Positions 33,926-40,678 of a DNA stretch of 64,000 nucleotides are shown here, piece after piece (the stretch's first letter is position 1; each line of letters opens with the position of its first letter). The stretch covers positions 2,790,001 to 2,854,000 of the forward strand of contig NZ_CABFVU010000001.1 in the NCBI RefSeq assembly GCF_902150045.1, given 5' to 3'. The position numbers were made by a program, and so were the translations under genes. This DNA comes from Chitinophaga polysaccharea. Lineage in GTDB: Bacteria; Bacteroidota; Bacteroidia; Chitinophagales; Chitinophagaceae. A model generated the notes under the pieces. The model was given only the letters and a program-made list of their open reading frames with translations, ran no database searches and had not been told where the DNA came from.

Positions 33926-34519
33926 CTATTGTGCAAAACGCAGTCTGCGTTTAACCAGTTCAAAGCTGCCAAAGAAAATGCTGCAGTAAACAATATTACC
34001 TACCAGCACATACCACATATACGGAATCGCCTGGATATAGCAGCTGGCTAATCCTGCTGCATCTTTGGTATACGGTAAACCGGTGAGCATGTTGGTGGAA
34101 CCGCTGATCCATACGCCGAAGTTAGACACCAGGAAGTGCAGGAGCGCTGCGCCTGCAGAGCCCATCAGGACGTTGGCCACACTCGCTTTTTTGATTAAAA
34201 GCTGTCCCAGTAATACGATCAGTACAAAGCTGGCGTAATTCCATACCCAGCCCCTGTACAGTAAGCCTTCTGCAAATTGTTTATGGAAAACCTGCATCAG
34301 GATAACGTCGCTAACAAAGAGCGTTAATAAAGGAAAAGCGTATGATTTCCATTTCTGTGAAAAAGAAGCGCCGCCAAATAAAGCCATAGCGCCTACCGGG
34401 GTAAACATGGCGATTGGTTGCATAGTAGCATCAGATCCCAACACAACACGTATTACACCTGCTGCCAGGATAAAAAGCAGCAATACACCAAATCGTGGAT
34501 TAAGATTCTTTAAAGACAT
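33926..34519 (-). CDS. DUF6580 family membrane protein, putative corrinoid/cofactor transport
   Basis: A 197-residue protein with about five or six hydrophobic segments. Seen: RFGVLLLFILAAGVIRVVLG, MFTPVGAMALFGGASFSQKWKSYAFPLLTLFVSDVIL and WISGSTNMLTGLPYTKDAAGLASCYIQAIPYMWY. This resembles the DUF6580 'putative transport protein' group, which looks like the membrane S-component of ECF-type vitamin transporters. It lies 17 bp after btuB and is cotranscribed, suggesting a role in corrinoid passage across the inner membrane. No ECF ATPase genes are nearby, so the mechanism is open. Confidence 0.7.
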   Translation of the reverse strand: MSLKNLNPRFGVLLLFILAAGVIRVVLGSDATMQPIAMFTPVGAMALFGGASFSQKWKSYAFPLLTLFVSDVILMQVFHKQFAEGLLYRGWVWNYASFVLIVLLGQLLIKKASVANVLMGSAGAALLHFLVSNFGVWISGSTNMLTGLPYTKDAAGLASCYIQAIPYMWYVLVGNIVYCSIFFGSFELVKRRLRFAQ

Positions 34520-34536
34520 TATGTTGATTTTAATGT

Positions 34537-36483
34537 TTACAAATTAACTACGATACCGGTATTAAAATTAAACCGGCGTGAATTATATCCGGAAATATCA
34601 AAATACTGATAATCCGTAATATTTCTGAAACCGGCGAAAATTTTAAGCAAGTTACCAAATTTATATTCACCATATAAATCCACGGTATAATAATCCCCCA
34701 TGGGGTTAGCTCCCTCAAAACGCTTATCTATGTATTTAGCGGTAGCCGATACGTACAGCGCCCGGGTGGCCTGGTAACCTAAGGTGGCATTCACGGCGTT
34801 CTTAGGCACCCTGTACAGGTTGTAGTAGGAAGAGTCCTTACCATTCTGGTTCACAGTAACCCGGCCATCCACATACGTGTAATTGGCTGTTACCTGGAGC
34901 TTTTTTGTAATGCTCCAGGTAACTTCCGCTTCAGCGCCATAAGCCTTTTGTTTGTTGGCATTGCGGTACTGGCTGAAAAAGGTGACAGGATCAAAATAGA
35001 AGATCACCAGGTCGCGGGTATTGCGGGCAAAACCGGTTACCCGGAAATCTACCTTGCCTTTGGCCACATTGGCCTGGTAGCCGGCCTCATAGCTGGTAGT
35101 GGTTTCCGGCTTCAGGTCCCGGTTGCCATAGCCATTTGCATAGAGCTGGTACAGGGTTGGAACCGTATAGGCGGAAGAAATATTGATAAATACCTTATGA
35201 TTTGGATTGATCAGGTAAGAAGGGTTAAAGGAGAAGGTTTGGTTATTACCATACAGGCTATGGTGATTGAACCGGCCGCCCACTTCCAGGTTAAACCCAT
35301 TCATGTTACGCAGCAGGAATGAGGCATACAGGCTGATCTGGCTGGTATGCGAGGTGTCGGGCGATAACATGGTGGTCACTATTCCCGGGGTATAGGTGCT
35401 TTCCAGGAAATCTTTCTGATCAGTGGCCGAGCGGGAATAGGCGGCGCCTCCGATCAGCCTGATGCGGCTGCTCAGATCCAGGTTCACATAACTTTCCAGC
35501 TGGTGGATGTTTGAGGTGAACAGGGAGCTGTCGTACCGTGCATAAGCGCCTACGCCCACATAACCGGAGTCGTTCAGTATTTCCCGGTTGGTGTGCTGGT
35601 AGCTGTACAACACGTGCCAGGACCCGTTTTTAAACCGGTATTCGCTGTTGAAGCCATTGAGCAGGTATTTCGACTTACCGGTATAATCCGTTTCATCTTT
35701 GTAGCCACCCTCATCCAGGTCGTGGTGGTAATCGCTGAAATTGAAAAGGTAGCCGAAATTCCAGCGTTTCCCGGCAGTAAGCCCCAGTTTGGCAAAAACA
35801 TTATGCTGCCGGAAACCGTCTTTATCAAACCCTGCTTTGCGGGTGGAGTCGTAGGCATCGGAGAAACCCCTGGTGTTTTCATGTTTATAGCTTACCAGGT
35901 AGGAGAACCGGTTAATATTACCATGCACATTTACGTTACCCTGGAAATCGTGGTAGCTGCCATAGCTGGCGGTGGCGCCTGCGCCAAATTTTTTATCACC
36001 CGTTTTACGGGTAATGATGTTGATCACTCCTGCTACGGCGTTGGAGCCATAGAGGGTCGACTGGCTGCCACGGAGTATTTCAATCCGTTCTACCTGGTCG
36101 GGGGTAATGAAGTTAAGATCGAAAGTGTTATTGATCTGGGAAGCATCGCTTACAGGGAGGCCATCTACCAGGATAAGGGTATTGCCGTTGGAGGCCCCGC
36201 GCATGTACACATTGGATACAGTGCCGGGGTTGTTTTCAGCGCCGTTGATGATCAGGCCGGTTTGCTGGTTCAGGATACCGGCAATGCTCCTGCCGCTGTT
36301 ACGCTGCAGGTATTCATGTGAAAGGATAGTGACTACCTTGCCGGTTTCCCCGGCCTTCTGAGGGCCTTTGGCGGCAGTAACGGTGATTTCATTCAGCTGG
36401 CTGATACGGCTGGTATCCTGTGCGGCAGCAGCAGTATACAGTGCAGCAGACAGAAAAAGGGACGTGTAAAGTTTTAATTGCAT
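34537..36483 (-). CDS. btuB: TonB-dependent outer-membrane receptor, BtuB-like
   Basis: A 648-residue receptor: signal peptide (1-21), TonB box NEITVTAAK (about 30), plug domain with GILNQQTGLIINGAENNPG, VYMRGASNGNTLILVDGLPVSD and VERIEILRGSQSTLYGSNAVAGVINIITRK (about 130-160), then a 22-strand-type barrel ending in an aromatic-hydrophobic terminus FNFNTGIVVNL. The size and plug sequence fit the BtuB group of cobalamin receptors. Its downstream neighbours DUF6580, the BtuG-like lipoprotein and cobUTSC support this. Only 109 bp separate it from the upstream gene, and I see no cobalamin riboswitch there. Confidence 0.88.
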   Translation of the reverse strand: MQLKLYTSLFLSAALYTAAAAQDTSRISQLNEITVTAAKGPQKAGETGKVVTILSHEYLQRNSGRSIAGILNQQTGLIINGAENNPGTVSNVYMRGASNGNTLILVDGLPVSDASQINNTFDLNFITPDQVERIEILRGSQSTLYGSNAVAGVINIITRKTGDKKFGAGATASYGSYHDFQGNVNVHGNINRFSYLVSYKHENTRGFSDAYDSTRKAGFDKDGFRQHNVFAKLGLTAGKRWNFGYLFNFSDYHHDLDEGGYKDETDYTGKSKYLLNGFNSEYRFKNGSWHVLYSYQHTNREILNDSGYVGVGAYARYDSSLFTSNIHQLESYVNLDLSSRIRLIGGAAYSRSATDQKDFLESTYTPGIVTTMLSPDTSHTSQISLYASFLLRNMNGFNLEVGGRFNHHSLYGNNQTFSFNPSYLINPNHKVFINISSAYTVPTLYQLYANGYGNRDLKPETTTSYEAGYQANVAKGKVDFRVTGFARNTRDLVIFYFDPVTFFSQYRNANKQKAYGAEAEVTWSITKKLQVTANYTYVDGRVTVNQNGKDSSYYNLYRVPKNAVNATLGYQATRALYVSATAKYIDKRFEGANPMGDYYTVDLYGEYKFGNLLKIFAGFRNITDYQYFDISGYNSRRFNFNTGIVVNL

Positions 36484-36512
36484 CCGCGATGTTGGTTAGC
36501 GATTTATAAAAT

Positions 36513-36564
36513 AAAAAATGCAGCGGGGACAAAGGTTTAGGTTACTTTATCGCCACTGCATTTT
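36513..36564 (-). terminator. Terminator of the TPR gene, upstream of btuB
   Basis: Read on the minus strand, a stem of about 14 bp (AAAATGCAGTGGCG with CCCCGCTGCATTTT, one mismatch and one G-T) is followed by a T-rich tract. It ends the TPR-protein transcript and lies 30 bp upstream of btuB. A GCCACTG string here is part of the stem and not a riboswitch core. Confidence 0.75.
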
Positions 36565-36592
36565 CTGAGGCAAACTGCCGGAAGCAGGTTGC

Positions 36593-37243
36593 TTATCCCG
36601 GCATCCGGGAAATATATTTATCCATTTCTTTGATCTGGCTTACAATCTGCGCAGTGGTGGGCTTCTGAGCTTTTGCCCTGCGGAAGTATTCTTTGGCCGA
36701 TTTGAAATCGCGGCGGCTCATGGCAATAGACGCCAGGGTTAACAGGGCCGCAGCCGAGTTTTCCTTGTCCGGTAAGCCTTTGCGCATCGCTATTTTCAGG
36801 TTCTGATCAGCCGTTTTCAGGTCGTTTTTCTGGTAGGCGATCGTACCCAGCTGAAAATACTGCATACCCTCGTATTCCTTCATAGGGCTGCCGGAGTTAA
36901 TGCTCTGGCGTATAGTGGATTCAGCTTTATCGAGATCGTTGGAGTACATGGCCATGTTGCTTTGCATAAAGTAGTATACAGAGCGGATAGGTTTGTACAG
37001 GAGTTTAGGGAACTTCACCTGGTTCATCAGGGCGGTAGCCCTTTCAATATCGCCGGCTTCCACGGCTTCCTGAACTATCCTCATCGGGCCAAACATCACA
37101 TGCGTTACCAAACACACTACTGCCAGTACCAGTACAATGGTGGCTTCCCACCAGCCAACCGTAAGGCCCAGCGCAATACCGCCTATCAGTAACAGGATAC
37201 CGATCGGGAGGCGATATAGAATAAAAAAATTAAATGCTTTCAT
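36593..37243 (-). CDS. Membrane-anchored TPR protein
   Basis: A 216-residue protein. Two N-terminal transmembrane helices (about 8-26 and 30-50: LPIGILLLIGGIALGLTVGWW, IVLVLAVVCLVTHVMFG), then helical repeats of TPR type: AVEAGDIERATALMNQV, DLDKAESTIRQSINSG, MQYFQLGTIAYQKNDLKTADQNLKIAM, LLTLASIAMSRRDFKSAKEYFRRAKA. It probably scaffolds a protein complex at the inner membrane. The partners are not evident. It is a single gene upstream of btuB with its own terminator. Confidence 0.8.
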   Translation of the reverse strand: MKAFNFFILYRLPIGILLLIGGIALGLTVGWWEATIVLVLAVVCLVTHVMFGPMRIVQEAVEAGDIERATALMNQVKFPKLLYKPIRSVYYFMQSNMAMYSNDLDKAESTIRQSINSGSPMKEYEGMQYFQLGTIAYQKNDLKTADQNLKIAMRKGLPDKENSAAALLTLASIAMSRRDFKSAKEYFRRAKAQKPTTAQIVSQIKEMDKYISRMPG

Positions 37244-37309
37244 GAAAAAACAGTTCGTAAATCACTAATGAGGGAGCAAAGATAAATAAAAAAAACACCT
37301 CATGGGTTT

Positions 37310-38188
37310 TCATTTCCGGCGTTTTCCGTTTGCCATGGCAATAGCTCCTAATATGATGGCTACACCCAGTATCTGGAGGGATGATACGGGTTCGTGCAGG
37401 AAAATGGTGGCAGCCAGCATGGCTACCGGCAGCTCGGCAGCGCTGAGGATAGCGCCCAGCGACACACCGGTTTGAGGCATTCCCTTTGAAAAAAGGAAAG
37501 GTGGCAGCACGGTACCAAAAAGGGCGAGGGGAATGCCCCATATCCACAGGCTGGTGCCGGTAAAGCGGCCGTTATAGAGGTATACCGGCGGGAAAATGAG
37601 ACTGATGAGCACAAATGCACCGGTAACAATCCACGCGCTCTTCAGCACCGGCCCCAATGAAGCGGCTGCGCGGCCACTTATCACAATGAACACGGTATAG
37701 CACATGGCCGCCAGCAGGCCAAAGCCAATGCCCTTCCAGTTCAGGGCGCTGTGGCCATGGTTAAATAAGCCTCCCGCCAGCAGGGTGCCGCCAAGAATGA
37801 AAAATACGGCCACCCATTGTAAGGTAGAGGGCCGCTTTTTATAGATGATCCATTCTGCCAGCATGCTCATCCAGGTGAACTGCATCAGTAGTATAATGGC
37901 AATACTGGCAGGAATATATTGTACGCTCTGGTAATAAGTGATGCTTACCAGGCCGGTGGAACTGCCCAGGATAAAGCAGGTACGGACAGCCTTGTTGCCT
38001 GGCCCGACTGTTCTTTTACCGGAAAGCGCATGGATGATCCATAGCGCCACCATCCCGAAACCCGCCTGTACACTGCATAATTCGCCTAATGTATATCCCT
38101 GCTGATAACCCGATTTAACGATCGTTGATAAAATTCCAAAGCTGCATGCGCCAAGCAGCACAAGCAGTATGCCTTTCCACATAACCAT
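37310..38188 (-). CDS. EamA/DMT-superfamily permease
   Basis: A 292-residue protein with ten hydrophobic segments in two repeats of five, the drug/metabolite transporter layout. Seen: GILLVLLGACSFGILSTIVKSGYQQGYTLGELCSVQ at the N-terminus, YIPASIAIILLMQFTWMSMLAEWIIYKKRPSTLQWVAVFFILGGTLLAGG in repeat 1, and PVAMLAATIFLHEPVSSLQILGVAIILGAI in repeat 2 with the usual E-P pair. It exports or imports a small metabolite that cannot be inferred. It lies between the TPR gene and the Fsr-like pump on the same strand. Confidence 0.88.
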   Translation of the reverse strand: MVMWKGILLVLLGACSFGILSTIVKSGYQQGYTLGELCSVQAGFGMVALWIIHALSGKRTVGPGNKAVRTCFILGSSTGLVSITYYQSVQYIPASIAIILLMQFTWMSMLAEWIIYKKRPSTLQWVAVFFILGGTLLAGGLFNHGHSALNWKGIGFGLLAAMCYTVFIVISGRAAASLGPVLKSAWIVTGAFVLISLIFPPVYLYNGRFTGTSLWIWGIPLALFGTVLPPFLFSKGMPQTGVSLGAILSAAELPVAMLAATIFLHEPVSSLQILGVAIILGAIAMANGKRRK

Positions 38189-38248
38189 TGTTTTAGTGTG
38201 CGAATGTATGCGAATTTAGCGGAGGCGATGGGCTTCCGCTAAACGCTG

Positions 38249-39469
38249 CTATTTCTTTTTCTCCAGGTTGGGCAGGAACCCGGTAAGGAGTCCTATTAAC
38301 GGAAGATAAGCGCAAACCTGGTATACATAGGCAATACTGGTGGCATCTGCCAGGCGGCCCAGCAGTGCAGAGCCTACACCGGCCATCCCGAAGGCCAGCC
38401 CGAAGAATAAGCCGGCAATCATGCCCACTTTACCCGGCACCAGTTCCTGTGCGTAAACAAGGATGGCAGAAAATGCGGAGGAGAGTATAACGCCAATGAA
38501 TACACTAAGCACAGCTGTCCAGAACAGGGTGGCATGCGGCAGCAGCAGGGAGAACGGCGCTACGCCCAGGATAGAGATCCAGATCACATATTTACGCCCG
38601 ATGCGGTCGCCCACAGGGCCGCCAATGAAAGTACCCGCCGCTACTGCAAACAGGAAGATGAACAGGTACACCTGCGATGCCTGCGTGGAAATATGGAAGC
38701 GGTCCATCAGATAAAAGGTATAGTAGCTGGTCATACTGGCCATATAGAAATATTTGGAGAAGATCAGCACCAGCAGGATGCCCAGCGAAAATATGATCTT
38801 GGAGTTGGACAGCTTCGGCCTGTCGAGCCCCGGCGCCGCCTTTTTCGGTTTAATGCGGTGTGTATTGGAAAGATACCATTTGCTGATGTTCAGCATTACC
38901 ACGATAGCCAGCAAAGCGGCCACGGAAAACCAGATCACATGGAACTGCCCGAAAGGAACAATCACCATGGCCGCCAGCAGCGGTCCCAGGGAACTGCCGG
39001 CATTACCGCCTACCTGGAACAGCGATTGCGCCATACCATGTTTTCCGCCGGAAGCCATATGCGCCAGCCGCGATGCTTCGGGATGAAATACGGCGGAACC
39101 AACACCTACCAATCCTACGGATACCAATACCATAGGGAAGTTGTGCGACAACGACAAACATACCAGCCCGATCAGCGTGAAGGTCATGCCGATAGCCAGC
39201 GAATAAGGTTGCGGTTTTTTATCGGTATACAGGCCCACCAGTGGCTGCAGCAGTGAGGCAGACATCTGGAATGTAAGGGTAATTAACCCTACCTGTGTGA
39301 AATTTAATTTAAGCGAATCTTTGAGCACAGGGTACATGGCAGGAATGAGCGATTGCATCGTGTCGTTCAGGAAGTGGGTAAAACTTAATGCCAATAGGAT
39401 AGACAGCACTGTGTTTTGAGCTGCCTGTTGAGCGGCTGTTTTATGCTGTTCTGATAATGTTGTTTCCAT
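38249..39469 (-). CDS. MFS efflux pump, fosmidomycin-resistance (Fsr) type
   Basis: A 406-residue, 12-helix major facilitator. Motifs: FTHFLNDTMQSLIPAMYPVLKDSLKLNFTQVGLITL (N-terminal Fsr hallmark), QPLVGLYTDKKPQP (motif A variant), GVGSAVFHPEASRLAHMASGGKHGMAQSLFQVGGNAGSSLGPLL (about 120-163), and GDRIGRKYVIWISILG in the second half. Fsr relatives expel fosmidomycin or related compounds. A palindrome just upstream (39485-39499) matches one at the start of the adjacent GntR gene, so this pump is probably controlled by that regulator. Confidence 0.88.
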   Translation of the reverse strand: METTLSEQHKTAAQQAAQNTVLSILLALSFTHFLNDTMQSLIPAMYPVLKDSLKLNFTQVGLITLTFQMSASLLQPLVGLYTDKKPQPYSLAIGMTFTLIGLVCLSLSHNFPMVLVSVGLVGVGSAVFHPEASRLAHMASGGKHGMAQSLFQVGGNAGSSLGPLLAAMVIVPFGQFHVIWFSVAALLAIVVMLNISKWYLSNTHRIKPKKAAPGLDRPKLSNSKIIFSLGILLVLIFSKYFYMASMTSYYTFYLMDRFHISTQASQVYLFIFLFAVAAGTFIGGPVGDRIGRKYVIWISILGVAPFSLLLPHATLFWTAVLSVFIGVILSSAFSAILVYAQELVPGKVGMIAGLFFGLAFGMAGVGSALLGRLADATSIAYVYQVCAYLPLIGLLTGFLPNLEKKK

Positions 39470-39484
39470 TTCTGTTCTTTTAAG

Positions 39485-39499
39485 ATCAGATCATCTGAT
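39485..39499. promoter_or_regulatory. Palindromic operator candidate upstream of the MFS gene
   Basis: ATCAGATCATCTGAT has two perfect 7-bp arms around a central C. It is 15-30 bp upstream of the MFS start (39469, minus strand), in the 47-bp gap after the GntR stop. A second copy with one mismatch lies at the GntR start, as expected for a FadR-type regulator. Confidence 0.7.
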
Positions 39500-39516
39500 G
39501 TTTAAGGGTAAAAAAA

Positions 39517-40191
39517 TTATTTGTTCTGGTCACTGATCTTCGTTGCCCAAACCAGCGCCTTCTTAGGATCTTTATCGATAACACTTTGCAGCAGCGCATC
39601 ATGATAATGCTGTGTGCGCACAAAACTGTCTGTATTGGCAAAACGCTGCAGGAAAGATTTTTTCAGGTGCTCTGCCACAGTTCTGTACAGGTCGCGCATG
39701 ATTTCATTTTTACCTGCTTCCGCCAGCGCGTTATGAAAATTAATGTCCGCCTGGATACAGGGTTCCAGCTGGTTATTGGACGCGTATTCAAATCGCTTTT
39801 TCAGAAAGCCCTTCATCTTCTCAATATCCTTACTGCTGCGGTGAATAGCAGCTTTCTCCGCAATTTTTACTTCCAGCAGGAAACGCACTTCATTCAGATC
39901 TTCAAAATCGGCCCGCTGCAACCGCTGCGATAATGCTTCTCCTGAGCCGGATTGCGACAGTACAAAAGTGCCCAACCCCTGTTGCACCCGCACCAGCCCG
40001 CGATGGGCCAGTATTTTCACTGCCTCCCGGATACTGGACCGGCCTACGCTAAACTGCAACATCAATTCCGGCTCTGTGGGCAATTGCTGGCCCACCGCAT
40101 ACTTACCGGATCTGATCAGCTCCTGGAGGCGGTCTGCCACCTCTTCTGCCAGGCTGAGTCGTTTTAAAGGAGAACTGTTTGTATTCATCAT
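39517..40191 (-). CDS. GntR-family regulator, FadR subfamily
   Basis: A protein of about 224 residues from ATG 40191 (40188 is equally possible; a TTG at 40209 is unlikely). N-terminal winged helix: LAEEVADRLQELIRSGKYAVGQQLPTEPELMLQFSVGRSSIREAVKILAHRGLVRVQQGLGTFV (about 13-76), the GntR signature. C-terminal FCD all-helical ligand domain: EVRFLLEVKIAEKAAIHRSSKD, INFHNALAEAGKNEIM with metal-binding-type Asp/His positions, and FVRTQHYHDALLQSVIDKD. It probably represses itself and the MFS pump, binding the two palindromes. The ligand is unknown. Confidence 0.9.
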   Translation of the reverse strand: MMNTNSSPLKRLSLAEEVADRLQELIRSGKYAVGQQLPTEPELMLQFSVGRSSIREAVKILAHRGLVRVQQGLGTFVLSQSGSGEALSQRLQRADFEDLNEVRFLLEVKIAEKAAIHRSSKDIEKMKGFLKKRFEYASNNQLEPCIQADINFHNALAEAGKNEIMRDLYRTVAEHLKKSFLQRFANTDSFVRTQHYHDALLQSVIDKDPKKALVWATKISDQNK

Positions 40192-40201
40192 ATCATCTGA
40201 T
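40187..40201. promoter_or_regulatory. Palindromic operator candidate at the GntR start codon
   Basis: ATCATATCATCTGAT differs from the MFS-upstream site by a single base (G to T at position 5). It covers the start codon of the GntR gene, so bound regulator would block its own transcription start or leader. TGTTTG follows in both copies as a shared extension (GTTT). Confidence 0.65.
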
Positions 40202-40678
40202 GTTTGCAAAGGTAATGGAACTTTTTACTTTTTTATATTTTTTTTTCGGGAGATGAGAAGCCGGGTCAGAGAGGTTACAATAAAAATTCAGTATTGTCAG
40301 GTTAAGGAATGAATGGGCGTACAGATGCTTCTCGGATACTTAGGAGTTGTCTATGTGTAGTACTCATCATACAGTTCTCATACACTCCCATACGCCCGCA
40401 ATGCACTCATGATGCACTTCCAATGCTTAGTGCATGCACTTACCCCGATTTACGGCTACGAAATCCGGGCAATAGGCGGCAAAACCGGCGGATTGGTTTT
40501 GCCGCCTATTGCCCGGATGGTAATTTAGTGGCAGATTTTATTCCAATAAAAGGTTTAAATCCTGTGCCTGGTTTACAACAAGGTTCTTCCTTTTTTTCAC
40601 TCATCATTTTCTGCTTTGCAGACTGTGGCAATAAGTTTATTTTGGCCGGATCAGGTATCAATATCAACATCAACCGCT
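40202..40678. other. Intergenic region between GntR and S9 peptidase genes
   Basis: About 470 bp without a credible gene. A frame at 40309-40815 overlaps the peptidase in another phase and has no family features. It contains the GntR promoter (minus strand), short reiterations of ATGCACT around 40399-40440, a 24-bp perfect inverted repeat (40463-40518), and presumably the peptidase promoter. No -7 consensus stands out. Confidence 0.5.
40463..40518. repeat. 24-bp perfect inverted repeat upstream of the S9 gene
   Basis: The arms 40463-40486 and 40495-40518 are perfect complements (ATCCGGGCAATAGGCGGCAA with its inverse), separated by an 8-nt GC-rich loop. There is no T-tract on either side, so it is not a plain terminator. 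It is 160 bp upstream of the peptidase start. Confidence 0.85.

Noticed and set aside
35593..36321. 242-codon plus-strand frame inside btuB
   Set aside because: It is antisense to the well-supported TonB-dependent receptor.
36551..36564. GCCACTG string resembling a cobalamin-riboswitch core upstream of btuB
   Set aside because: It is part of a terminator stem on the minus strand, and the 109-bp gap is too short for the full riboswitch.
38534..39256. 240-codon plus-strand frame inside the MFS gene
   Set aside because: Gln/His-rich, low-complexity antisense shadow of the transporter.
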